Source: Arthrobacter sp. APC 3897 (GTDB lineage: Bacteria; Actinomycetota; Actinomycetes; Actinomycetales; Micrococcaceae). From it: a stretch of DNA of 43,086 nucleotides. Every line of letters starts with the position of its first letter. Position 1 is the stretch's first letter. Shown in pieces: positions 19,107 to 26,530 of this stretch. Location of the stretch: assembly GCF_030407495.1 (NCBI RefSeq), contig NZ_JASDDG010000035.1, positions 1 through 43,086 of the forward strand, written 5' to 3'. The position numbers and the translations under genes are program-made. The notes under the pieces are model-generated. The model was not told where the DNA came from and made no database searches. It saw nothing but the letters and a program-made list of their open reading frames with translations.

Positions 19107-20332
19107 GCACTGACTCCTTGTTCGCGCGTTCCTCCGCCGGCCGGCGGAGTTGTCTTCCGTGCACGGGCAGCGGCATCCGGCTGCTGCAGCCCTTCCCCGG
19201 ACGAATCAGGGGACTCCATCTCCGGCAGCCGGACCGTGAAGGTGGACCCCTGGCCCGGCTGGGACCAGAGGTTAATCTCGCCGCCGTGGTTGGAGACAAC
19301 GTGCTTGACGATGCTCAGCCCCAGGCCGGTGCCGCCCGTGTGGCGTGACCGGGCGCTGTCGATGCGGTAGAAGCGCTCAAAAATCCGTTCCTGGTCCTCG
19401 GGATTGATCCCCGGCCCCTGATCGGTCACCGACACCTGCGCCATGCCGTCCCGGGAGCGCAGGCCGATGCCCACCCGGCTGCCTTCCGGGGAATAACGGA
19501 TGGCGTTATCGATCAGGTTGCGGAACGCCGTGGTCAGCATCTTCGCGTCGCCGTAGACAGCCCCGTCCACTGTCCCGCCGACGACGACGGTTGTCTTCCG
19601 GTTCTCGGCGGGCAGCCGGTTGGCCTCCACCGCCTCGGCAACGAGCTGGTTCAGGTTCACCTCGCGGGCACGGTCCACCATGTCGGTGCTTTGCAGGCGC
19701 GAGAGTTCAATAATGTCCTGGACCAGCAACGTGAGCCTTGCGGACTCCTTGCTCATCCTGGCGGCAAACCGCCGCACTGCTTCTTCGTCTCCTGCAGCGT
19801 CATCCAATGCTTCGGAAAGCAGCGAGATTGCTCCAACCGGAGTCTTCAGCTCATGGGACACATTGGCAACAAAGTCATTGCGCACTTCCTCTGTGCGGGC
19901 TATTTCGGTGTGGTCGTCCGCAAGGATCAGGATGTACTCCTCCCCCACGGTTGCCACCCGAACCTGCAATATGGTGCTCCCCTGACCCAGCGGTCCGCGC
20001 TCCAGCTCCAGCTGCCGTTCCTCGATGACGCCGTCGCGCCGAACCCGGGCGGTCATGGCCAGCAGCTCTGCAGGCACGAGGGTGTGCCCCCGGACCAGCC
20101 CCAAAGCGTAGGCGCCCGGGCTGGCCCTCACCACGCCGTCGACCGCGTCCACCACAATGTAAGCCCGGCCAATGGCGGCCAGCACTTCCGCCGCCCCGTT
20201 GGGGATAGCCGGATCATCATTTGCGGCAAGCTCCCGCCGCTGCCTCCGGCTGGCCATGTACGCAAGCACGCCGGATACGCCCACGGCAAGACCGAGGATC
20301 CCGGCAACCAGGCCCAGCAATACAGGATTCAC
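19103..20332 (-). CDS. senX3: Sensor histidine kinase SenX3
   Basis: 409 aa. One N-terminal membrane segment (about residues 4-26) is followed by a short PAS-like region. The dimerisation domain has the phospho-acceptor His160 in VANVSHELKTP. The ATPase domain has its N box (FRNLIDNAIRYS), G1 (DQGPGI), F (IFERFYR) and G2 (GGTGLGLSIVKH) boxes. It senses phosphate status, probably through PhoU and the Pst transporter, and phosphorylates RegX3. The start is GTG with TAAGCT six bases upstream; the AGGAGA in between is too close to act as a normal ribosome binding site, so the mRNA may be leaderless. Confidence 0.93.
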   Translation of the reverse strand: MNPVLLGLVAGILGLAVGVSGVLAYMASRRQRRELAANDDPAIPNGAAEVLAAIGRAYIVVDAVDGVVRASPGAYALGLVRGHTLVPAELLAMTARVRRDGVIEERQLELERGPLGQGSTILQVRVATVGEEYILILADDHTEIARTEEVRNDFVANVSHELKTPVGAISLLSEALDDAAGDEEAVRRFAARMSKESARLTLLVQDIIELSRLQSTDMVDRAREVNLNQLVAEAVEANRLPAENRKTTVVVGGTVDGAVYGDAKMLTTAFRNLIDNAIRYSPEGSRVGIGLRSRDGMAQVSVTDQGPGINPEDQERIFERFYRIDSARSRHTGGTGLGLSIVKHVVSNHGGEINLWSQPGQGSTFTVRLPEMESPDSSGEGLQQPDAAARARKTTPPAGGGTREQGVSA

Positions 20333-20338
20333 TCTCCT

Positions 20339-20344
20339 AGCTTA
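20339..20344 (-). promoter_or_regulatory. -10 box TAAGCT for leaderless senX3
   Basis: TAAGCT on the minus strand, six bases before the GTG at 20332. Confidence 0.5.
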
Positions 20345-20393
20345 GGCTGACCGCGGGAATGCGGCAGGCCTCTCCGGTGGCATAAGGTGATTC

Positions 20394-20415
20394 GTTAAAC
20401 TAACGTTCATCAGAA
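20394..20415 (+). promoter_or_regulatory. PHO-box-like direct repeat (RegX3/PhoP-type site)
   Basis: GTTAAAC (20394-20400) and GTTCATC (20405-20411) repeat with an 11-base period. This is the arrangement of PHO boxes bound by actinobacterial PhoP/RegX3 regulators. It lies in the divergent senX3-phoU gap, 108 bases before phoU, and would let RegX3 control phoU and its own operon. Confidence 0.55.
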
Positions 20416-20518
20416 GAAGCCCAACCGTTAACCGCTGACTGAAATCCTGACAGCATGGCTGTGATCCACAGCTGCGGACAACAAGGGCAGGATGCTGCAC
20501 AACCGAAAGGACGCCGAA

Positions 20519-21181
20519 GTGCGTAAGGTTTTTCAAGCCGAGCTTCATCAGATTGGCGAAGAGCTGACCCAGATTTCCGAGCTCGTCACCGAAGCGATGC
20601 AGAAAGCCACCGCAGCCTTCGAAGGCGCCGACACTGAGCTGGCCCAGGACGTCATCGCCGCCGACGCGCGCATCGATTTCCTTCAGAACGACCTCGACGA
20701 GCGGGCCATTGATGTCCTTGCACTTCAGGGCCCGGTGGCGAGCGACCTGCGGATGATCGTGGGTTCCCTGCGGATGAGTGCCTCGCTGGAACGGATGGGT
20801 GACCTGGCACGGCACATCGCCCAGCTGGCCCGCCTGCGTTACCCGGAGCATGTGGTGCCCGAGCCGATGGCGGAAACCTTCAGCGAGATGGCCCGGCTGG
20901 ACATCCGTATTTCCGAGCTGCTCACGGAGCTGCTGGAGACGCGGAACCTAGAGCTGAGCAATGACATCTACGCCTGCAACAACCGGATAAACGAGCTCCA
21001 CGCCGGCGTCTTCAAGGCCATTGCTTCGCCGGACTGGAACGTATCCGCTGTCAGCACTGTGGACCTTACCTTGGCCAGCCGCTACTTCGAGCGGTTCGCG
21101 GACCACGGCGTCTCGGTCACCCGGAAGGTCAACTACCTGGTGACCGGCGAATGGCAGCCGATGTCAGAGTCCAGCCGCTAA
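20519..21181 (+). CDS. phoU: Phosphate-signalling protein PhoU
   Basis: A 220-aa all-helical protein with two PhoU repeats. It starts MRKVFQAELHQIGEELTQ and carries typical metal-site stretches such as DLRMIVGSLRMSASLERMGD and SRYFERFADHGVSV. PhoU links Pst transporter activity to the SenX3 kinase and represses the Pho response. The frame extends to an ATG at 20492, but the GTG at 20519 with GAAAGGA seven bases upstream gives the standard N-terminus. It is divergent from senX3-regX3 and converges on gpmA with a strong terminator between. Confidence 0.93.
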   Translation: MRKVFQAELHQIGEELTQISELVTEAMQKATAAFEGADTELAQDVIAADARIDFLQNDLDERAIDVLALQGPVASDLRMIVGSLRMSASLERMGDLARHIAQLARLRYPEHVVPEPMAETFSEMARLDIRISELLTELLETRNLELSNDIYACNNRINELHAGVFKAIASPDWNVSAVSTVDLTLASRYFERFADHGVSVTRKVNYLVTGEWQPMSESSR

Positions 21182-21198
21182 ACAATCAGAAACAACAG

Positions 21199-21228
21199 TA
21201 AAGGGCGGCCCCGCGGGGCCGCCCTTTA
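21199..21228. terminator. Bidirectional terminator between phoU and gpmA
   Basis: A 30-base perfect palindrome (left arm TAAAGGGCGGCCCC, centre GC) between convergent genes; A and T runs at its ends serve as U-tracts in both directions. Confidence 0.88.
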
Positions 21229-21261
21229 GTGTTACTTCCGGCGCAGACGCCCGGACAATCC

Positions 21262-22014
21262 TTACTTCTTTTTGCCCTGGTTTGCCACGGCCTGGATGGA
21301 GGCCGCCGCGGCCTCGGGATCCAGGTAGGTGCCGCCTGCCTTGATCGGCTTCAGGTTTTCGTCCAGTTCGTAGACCAGCGGGATACCCGTGGGAATGTTG
21401 ACGGCTGCGATATCGGCGTCGCTAATGCCGTCCAGATGCTTGACCAATGCCCGCAGGGAGTTGCCGTGCGCGGCGATCATGACGGTTTTGCCGGCCTTGA
21501 TGTCCGCGGAAATGTCCGATTCCCAGTACGGCAGGAACCGCTCCAGGACATCCTTGAGGCACTCGGTGCGGGGCAGCTCGTCCTGTGACAGATCGGCGTA
21601 ACGCGGGTCGTGGGCCTGGGAAAAATCGCTGTCATCCGGCAGGGGCGGCGGCGGGGTGTCGTAGGACCGGCGCCAGAGCATGAACTGCTCCTCGCCGTAT
21701 TCGGCCAGCGTCTGGGCTTTGTCCTTGCCCTGAAGGGCGCCGTAGTGCCGCTCGTTCAGGCGCCAGCTGCGCTTGACATCGATCCAGATGCGGTCCGCCG
21801 CACCCAGGGCGATGTTGGCGGTGTTGATCGCACGCTGCAGACGCGAGGTGTAGAGGATGTCGGGGAGGATGTCCGCTTCCACGAGCAGCTCACCGCCGCG
21901 AAGGGCTTCGGCCCGTCCGAGGTCCGTCAGATCCACGTCCACCCAGCCTGTGAACAGGTTCTTTTCATTCCATTCGCTCTGGCCGTGGCGCAGAAGGATC
22001 AGTTTGTAAGTCAT
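21262..22014 (-). CDS. gpmA: 2,3-bisphosphoglycerate-dependent phosphoglycerate mutase
   Basis: A 250-aa glycolytic enzyme interconverting 3- and 2-phosphoglycerate. The phosphohistidine motif [18 protein letters not shown], the substrate motif [11 protein letters not shown] and [10 protein letters not shown] with the second catalytic His are intact. The frame can be extended to a GTG at 22038 or an ATG at 22023. The ATG at 22014 gives the conserved [11 protein letters not shown] start and has TACGAT seven bases upstream, so this start is preferred and the mRNA may be leaderless. Confidence 0.93.
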   Translation of the reverse strand: MTYKLILLRHGQSEWNEKNLFTGWVDVDLTDLGRAEALRGGELLVEADILPDILYTSRLQRAINTANIALGAADRIWIDVKRSWRLNERHYGALQGKDKAQTLAEYGEEQFMLWRRSYDTPPPPLPDDSDFSQAHDPRYADLSQDELPRTECLKDVLERFLPYWESDISADIKAGKTVMIAAHGNSLRALVKHLDGISDADIAAVNIPTGIPLVYELDENLKPIKAGGTYLDPEAAAASIQAVANQGKKK

Positions 22015-22021
22015 ATATGTC

Positions 22022-22027
22022 ATCGTA
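22022..22027 (-). promoter_or_regulatory. -10 box TACGAT for leaderless gpmA
   Basis: TACGAT on the minus strand, seven bases before the ATG at 22014. No Shine-Dalgarno sequence is visible for any of the candidate starts. Confidence 0.4.
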
Positions 22028-22111
22028 ACGGAGGACACCGCACCGGGGGCAGGGTTGCGTACAGGCGGCCAACATTACGGCTCATTTTGGGAACCTCCCC
22101 GTTACTGGCTC

Positions 22112-22127
22112 CCCGGGTGCACCCGGG
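22112..22127. repeat. Palindrome CCCGGGTGCACCCGGG between gpmA and the methyltransferase gene
   Basis: A perfect 16-base inverted repeat in the divergent gap. It could be an operator or a simple GC-rich hairpin; no regulator can be assigned. Confidence 0.35.
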
Positions 22128-22175
22128 CCCGACTGCGCTCTTAGCTGCGCTGTCCGGGGGCCGGCTGTGGCCAAG

Positions 22176-22181
22176 TAACAT
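22176..22181 (+). promoter_or_regulatory. -10 box TAACAT for the leaderless methyltransferase gene
   Basis: TAACAT lies six bases before the GTG at 22188, with no ribosome binding site. Confidence 0.5.
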
Positions 22182-22187
22182 TGTTTA

Positions 22188-22979
22188 GTGCAAAAACCGC
22201 AGAAACCCGTAGGAAATGTGACTAGGGGCACTACAAACCCCAACAGGCTGCGACGGGTGGACCGCTGGTTGGCCGGACCTCAGGGGTGGCGGCTGCGCAG
22301 AGCGGCAGACCCCTTGATTGTTGACCTTGGTTACGGGGCCGCTCCGACCACCGCCGTCGAGCTCCATGCCCGCCTGGGACGGGTCCGTGCCGACGTCGAG
22401 ATCATGGGGATTGAAATTGACGCGGCCCGGGTGCGCGCGGCCAAGCCGCTGGAACGGAGCGGCCTATCCTTCCGGCAGGGCGGCTTTGAGCTGCCGGCGG
22501 ATGGGCGGCGTCCGGTCATGGTCCGGGCGTTTAACGTTCTCCGGCAGTATTCCGAGGACGAGTACCGGCCGCATTGGGACATGGTTGTCTCGCGGCTCGC
22601 CCCCGGCGGCATCTTCGTGGACGGAACCTGTGACGAGATTGGCAGACGGTCCACCTGGGTGGAACTGGACGCCAGCGGACCCGTTTCCCTGAGCATCTCG
22701 CTGCGCTTTGGAGCGTTTACGCTCCCTTCGGACGTGGCCGAGAGATTGCCCAAAGCCCTGATCCACCGCAATGTTCCGGGCGAAAAAATCCATGCCCTGC
22801 TGCAGGCCATGGATCAGGCGTGGCTGGCGGCAGCCCCTCAGGCCTCCTACGGGAACCGGCAGCGCTGGCTGGCAATGTGCACTGACCTGCGTGCCTCCGG
22901 CTGGCCGCTGATGACCGGCCCGTCCCGCTGGCGGCTGGGGGAAATTACCGTTGCGTGGGACGCCGTCGCCCCGAGCTGA
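22188..22979 (+). CDS. Class I SAM-dependent methyltransferase-like protein
   Basis: 263 aa. A Rossmann-type SAM-binding loop is visible as LIVDLGYGAAPTTAVELHAR (residues about 44-63). An acidic strand end follows (EIMGIEIDAARVRAAK), then VRAFNVLRQY and a later WDMVVSRLAPGGIFVDGTCDE segment, all consistent with a class I methyltransferase fold. The substrate is unknown. The protein is conserved in Arthrobacter-like actinobacteria as far as I can judge, but I cannot name a specific family. The GTG start is preceded by TAACAT at six bases, suggesting leaderless translation. It converges on DUF2516 with a hairpin between. Confidence 0.75.
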   Translation: MQKPQKPVGNVTRGTTNPNRLRRVDRWLAGPQGWRLRRAADPLIVDLGYGAAPTTAVELHARLGRVRADVEIMGIEIDAARVRAAKPLERSGLSFRQGGFELPADGRRPVMVRAFNVLRQYSEDEYRPHWDMVVSRLAPGGIFVDGTCDEIGRRSTWVELDASGPVSLSISLRFGAFTLPSDVAERLPKALIHRNVPGEKIHALLQAMDQAWLAAAPQASYGNRQRWLAMCTDLRASGWPLMTGPSRWRLGEITVAWDAVAPS

Positions 22980-22988
22980 GCTGAGTTT

Positions 22989-23012
22989 CCGGCGGCCGAT
23001 GCGGGCCGCCGG
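22989..23012. terminator. Hairpin between the methyltransferase and DUF2516 genes
   Basis: CCGGCGGCC and GGCCGCCGG form a perfect nine-base stem with a six-base loop, located between two convergent genes. It lacks a U-tract. Confidence 0.6.
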
Positions 23013-23050
23013 GTACAGGCTAAACCCCGCACCTGAGTCTGTTGGGGCGG

Positions 23051-23371
23051 TTACCAGCGGCCGTAGGGGCCGGAGTTTCCACGGCCGGAACCCCTGACCG
23101 ACGGCTTAACGTCAGCCAGGTAGACACACGCGGCCACCAGTGCCGCCAGGGTGAAGGGCAGCAGCGCGCCGGGGGTGAGGGAGCTGAATATTCCGACAGC
23201 CGTAGCACCGCCGGTCATGCCCAGCCAAAAGCCCTTTGTTCGCTTGTCCGCAGCCTCGAACATTTGCGGCTTGCGGCGCAGAGCGTCCGAAAAGGCCCAC
23301 AGCGCAATGATCAGCGTAGCCAAGCCGAGGACTTGGTACAGGATGGGCTCAAGAAGCAGAACGGCAATCAC
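23051..23371 (-). CDS. DUF2516 family small membrane protein
   Basis: 106 aa with three or four hydrophobic segments (LLLEPILYQVLGLATLIIAL, FWLGMTGGATAVGIFSSL, LPFTLAALVAACVYLA) and the conserved FEAADKRTKGFWLG stretch between the first two. The C-terminal tail is Gly/Arg-rich. The match is to DUF2516, an actinobacterial family without known function. The GTG start lies nine bases after the metB stop. TAGGCT, built partly from that stop codon, lies six bases before the GTG, so the gene may be read both with metB and from its own leaderless promoter. Confidence 0.8.
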   Translation of the reverse strand: MIAVLLLEPILYQVLGLATLIIALWAFSDALRRKPQMFEAADKRTKGFWLGMTGGATAVGIFSSLTPGALLPFTLAALVAACVYLADVKPSVRGSGRGNSGPYGRW

Positions 23372-23377
23372 CGTTTC

Positions 23378-23383
23378 AGCCTA
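23378..23383 (-). promoter_or_regulatory. -10 box TAGGCT overlapping the metB stop, before DUF2516
   Basis: TAGGCT-GAAACG-GTG on the minus strand. The TAG is the metB stop codon, so one trinucleotide could serve both purposes. An AAGGTAGG stretch further upstream could instead act as a ribosome binding site. Confidence 0.4.
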
Positions 23384-24562
23384 CCTTGCCAGCGCCCGGG
23401 ACAGGTCAGACCAGAGGTCCTCGGCGTTCTCGATGCCCACTGAGAGCCGCAGCAGGTTCTCCGGTACCGAATGCGGCTCCCCCGGCTGGCGCCGCCGGCG
23501 CTCAATCAATGATTCCACGCCGCCGAGCGAAGTGGCCGGGAGCCACAGACGGACCCGGGCCGCCACGGCTTCCGCAGCCTCGGCCCCGCCGGCAACTTCG
23601 ATGCACAGGATGGAACCGAACCCGTCCATCTGCTTGACGGCGCGTTCATATCCGGCGTCTCCGGGCAGTCCGGGGTAGCGGACCGCTTCCACGGCCGGGT
23701 GACCCAGCAGCCTGTCCGCCAGCAGACCCGCAGTGGCCTGTGACCTTTCGATCCGCAGCGCCAGAGTCCGCAGGCCGCGCAGCGCCAGCCACACGTCAAA
23801 CGGGCCCGCGATGGCCCCGTGCAGGGAGCGGTAATTGTGCAGCCTGCTGCGGAGGTCCTCATCCGAAGTGGCCAGTGCTCCCAGGATGACGTCCGAGTGC
23901 CCGGCAAGGTATTTGGTGACCGAGTGGAGGACGACGTCGGCGCCCAGTTCCAGCGGGCGCGTCACCAAGGGGGTGGAGAAGGTGTTGTCCGCGACGACAA
24001 GCGCACCGGCGTCATGTGCGGCGCGTGCCAGCACGTCAATCTCGGCAACCTCAAGCATCGGATTGGTGGGGCTTTCGATCCACAGCATATCCGCCGGCCC
24101 GGAAGCTCCGGGCTCCCCTGCGGATCCCTGCAGGGCAGCCAGCACCTGCTCCGTGTCTGCAATGTCCACGCTTCGGACGGTGAAGCGGCCGTTGGCCGCC
24201 TCCTCCGCAGCGAGGAGCAGGGAACCCTGGTAGCTGTGCTGCGGCATCACCAGGACTCCGCCGGCGGGAACCAGTGACAGCGCGGCAGCCACGGCAGCCA
24301 GGCCCGACGAAAAGACCAGAGCCGGCAAAGCTGCTCCCTCAAGCTCGGACAGGGCCGTTTCGAACGGATCCCAGGTGGGGTTCGAAAACCGCCCGTACAC
24401 CCGGTCTCCCGGAGCCGGGGTACCCGTTCCGTGGAAAGTTGAGGAGAGGACGATGGGTGGATTCACCGGGGCATCCTGCTCACGCGGCGGGCGTCCTGCG
24501 GACACTACTACGGTGTCCGGGGACAGGTTCGCTGTGGAGTGGTGGTTCGGCGCTTGGCTCAT
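23381..24562 (-). CDS. metB: Cystathionine gamma-synthase / trans-sulfuration enzyme
   Basis: A 393-aa PLP enzyme of the Cys/Met metabolism family. The PLP lysine is Lys217 in LHSVTKYLAGHSD. The motifs YGRFSNPTWDPFE, SSGLAAVAAALS and IESPTNPMLEV are characteristic. MetB condenses an O-acyl-homoserine with cysteine to give cystathionine. Cystathionine gamma-lyase or homocysteine synthase activity cannot be excluded from sequence alone. The ATG at 24562 is preceded by TAGGCT at six bases and lacks a ribosome binding site. It is divergent from tmk and followed by DUF2516. Confidence 0.88.
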   Translation of the reverse strand: MSQAPNHHSTANLSPDTVVVSAGRPPREQDAPVNPPIVLSSTFHGTGTPAPGDRVYGRFSNPTWDPFETALSELEGAALPALVFSSGLAAVAAALSLVPAGGVLVMPQHSYQGSLLLAAEEAANGRFTVRSVDIADTEQVLAALQGSAGEPGASGPADMLWIESPTNPMLEVAEIDVLARAAHDAGALVVADNTFSTPLVTRPLELGADVVLHSVTKYLAGHSDVILGALATSDEDLRSRLHNYRSLHGAIAGPFDVWLALRGLRTLALRIERSQATAGLLADRLLGHPAVEAVRYPGLPGDAGYERAVKQMDGFGSILCIEVAGGAEAAEAVAARVRLWLPATSLGGVESLIERRRRQPGEPHSVPENLLRLSVGIENAEDLWSDLSRALAR

Positions 24563-24568
24563 GGGAAT

Positions 24569-24574
24569 AGCCTA
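24569..24574 (-). promoter_or_regulatory. -10 box TAGGCT for leaderless metB
   Basis: TAGGCT-ATTCCC-ATG on the minus strand, with no Shine-Dalgarno. Confidence 0.6.
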
Positions 24575-24655
24575 ATGCGCTGGTTCGGGGTTGGCCCGCG
24601 CTTTACGTTCATGAACAGACTCATTGACCGGCAGCGGCCTCCCAGCCGGACTGGG

Positions 24656-24661
24656 TAGGCT
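24656..24661 (+). promoter_or_regulatory. -10 box TAGGCT for leaderless tmk
   Basis: TAGGCT-AGGCAG-GTG; the divergent partner of the metB promoter, using the same hexamer and spacing. Confidence 0.6.
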
Positions 24662-24667
24662 AGGCAG

Positions 24668-25318
24668 GTGAGTATTTCTGATGTCCCAGCCAGTACGCCA
24701 GGCCTGTTCATAACCTTCGAAGGCGGCGACGGCGCCGGTAAGTCCACCCAGGCCGCCCAGCTCACTGCGGCCCTCAAATCTTCCGGGCGCACCGTTGTCC
24801 GCACGCGTGAACCCGGCGGAACCCCCGTGGGAGAGCAGCTGCGGTCCCTGGTGCTGGAGCACGGCAACGGAGAAATCGACGCCCGTACCGAGGCTCTGAT
24901 CTTTGCGGCCTCGCGGGCCGCGCACGTGGCACAGGTCATCCGCCCGGCGGTGGAACGCGGAGACGTGGTGGTCTGCGACCGGTTCATCGACAGCTCCGTG
25001 GCCTATCAGGGGTCCGGGCGTTCCCTGGGCACGGACGACGTACGGCGGCTGAACGTCTGGGCCACTGAAGGCTTTACCCCGGATCTCACCGTCCTGCTCG
25101 ACGTGGATCCCGAGCAGGGCCGGCTGCGGCGCACCGCCAACGAAGCGGCCGAGGACCGGCTGGAATCCGAGCCGGACACCTTCCACCTGCGCATCCGCAA
25201 CACCTTCCTGGAACAGGCCCGGACCGATCCTGACCGTTACCTGGTGCTCGACGCCGGCCGGCCGGTGGAAGATCTGGCAGCCGCCATCCTGGCCAGGGTG
25301 CAGGAGCTTCTGCCGTGA
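24668..25318 (+). CDS. tmk: Thymidylate kinase
   Basis: A 216-aa kinase phosphorylating dTMP to dTDP. The P-loop FEGGDGAGKSTQA (about residues 18-30), the REPGGTPVGE substrate motif, VVCDRFIDSSVAYQGSGR and the LID region QGRLRRTANEAAEDRLE are present. It overlaps holB by GTGA, a pairing common in bacteria. The GTG start at 24668 has no Shine-Dalgarno and follows TAGGCT by six bases, indicating a leaderless transcript that begins at the start codon. Confidence 0.95.
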   Translation: MSISDVPASTPGLFITFEGGDGAGKSTQAAQLTAALKSSGRTVVRTREPGGTPVGEQLRSLVLEHGNGEIDARTEALIFAASRAAHVAQVIRPAVERGDVVVCDRFIDSSVAYQGSGRSLGTDDVRRLNVWATEGFTPDLTVLLDVDPEQGRLRRTANEAAEDRLESEPDTFHLRIRNTFLEQARTDPDRYLVLDAGRPVEDLAAAILARVQELLP

Positions 25319-26457
25319 GCGTCTGGGACGATCTGCAGGGCCAGGAACCCGTAGTAGACCAGCTGCGCCGCGGAGCAGCCCAGGCAACCCCCAACCACGC
25401 CTGGCTGTTCACCGGACCGCCCGGGTCCGGGCGGTCAAACGCCGCCCGCGCCTTTGCCGCCGCCCTGCTGTGCGACCGGCAGGACCCGGCGCTGCGGGGC
25501 TGCGGAGAATGCAAGGCCTGCCGGACTGCACTGGCGGGCTCACACGCGGACGTCACCTCGGTCACCACGGAGAAGGTGACCATCAGCATCGACGAGGCAC
25601 GGGAACTGGTCCGCAAGGCCCAGGACAAGCCCTCCACGGGCCGCTGGCGCGTCATCATCGTCGAAGACGCCGACCGCATGCAGGAGCGCAGCACCAATGT
25701 GCTCCTCAAAGCCATCGAGGAACCGCCGCCCCGCACCATTTGGCTGCTCTGCACCCCCAGCCCCGGTGACGTCCTGGTGACCATCCGTTCCCGCTGCCGC
25801 GCCGTTAGCCTGCGCCTGCCGCCGGTCGAGGATGTTGCTGATCTCCTGATCCGCCGCGACGGCATAGATCCGGAGGTGGCCCGCGCGGCGGCGCGTGCCG
25901 CCCAGAGCCACATTGGCATTGCCAAGCGGCTGGCCACCGATGAAGGCGCACGCAGCCGCCGCGAGTCCATCGTTCGGCTGCCTCTGTCCCTGCGCAATGT
26001 CTCCGGCGCCATGAAAGCGGCCGCCGATTTGGTGGCCCTGGCCGAAGCTGAAGCCGCCAGTTCCTTTGAACAGCGCGACGCCGCCGAACGGCAGTCGCTG
26101 CTGGCCTCCCTGGGCGCGCCGGAAAGCGGAACGCTGCCGCCGTCCATCCGAAGCCAGGTCAAGCGGCTGGAGGAGGATCAGGTCCGCCGTGCCAAACGGT
26201 CCAAAAATGACTACTTTGACCGGGCCCTGACTGATTTGCTGTCCTTCTACCGGGACGTGCTCATGCTCCAGCTGGGCAGCAGCGACACCCTCGTAAATGA
26301 ATCCCTGCGTCGTGAACTGGCCGACTATGCCGCGCAGGGCTCCCCGGAGCAGACACTGCTGCGGATGGAAGAAATCAACCTGGTGCGCAAGCGCCTGGTA
26401 TCCACCAACGTGGCGCCGCTGCTGGCCATCGAAGCCATGGCGGTTAGCCTGTTATAA
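25315..26457 (+). CDS. holB: DNA polymerase III delta' subunit
   Basis: A 380-aa clamp-loader subunit. The N-terminal AAA+ domain has a degenerate Walker A, GPPGSGRS, with Arg in place of the catalytic Lys, as expected for delta', which does not hydrolyse ATP. A four-cysteine zinc module follows (C...CGECKAC, about residues 53-66), then VEDADRMQERSTNVLLKAIEEPP. The C-terminal part is the helical collar domain. The GTG start overlaps the tmk stop, so it is translationally coupled. It serves in loading the beta clamp at the replication fork. Confidence 0.94.
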   Translation: MSVWDDLQGQEPVVDQLRRGAAQATPNHAWLFTGPPGSGRSNAARAFAAALLCDRQDPALRGCGECKACRTALAGSHADVTSVTTEKVTISIDEARELVRKAQDKPSTGRWRVIIVEDADRMQERSTNVLLKAIEEPPPRTIWLLCTPSPGDVLVTIRSRCRAVSLRLPPVEDVADLLIRRDGIDPEVARAAARAAQSHIGIAKRLATDEGARSRRESIVRLPLSLRNVSGAMKAAADLVALAEAEAASSFEQRDAAERQSLLASLGAPESGTLPPSIRSQVKRLEEDQVRRAKRSKNDYFDRALTDLLSFYRDVLMLQLGSSDTLVNESLRRELADYAAQGSPEQTLLRMEEINLVRKRLVSTNVAPLLAIEAMAVSLL

Positions 26458-26530
26458 GCCCGCGCAGCCAGCACGGCCAGCATCAGTCCGCTGTCACCCA
26501 TCGCACCATCCACCGTTTACAGGAGCAACG

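Noticed and set aside
26297-26530. N-terminal extension of the hydrolase lipoprotein
   Set aside because: It overlaps holB and would bury the signal peptide; the ATG at 26531 has a good ribosome binding site.
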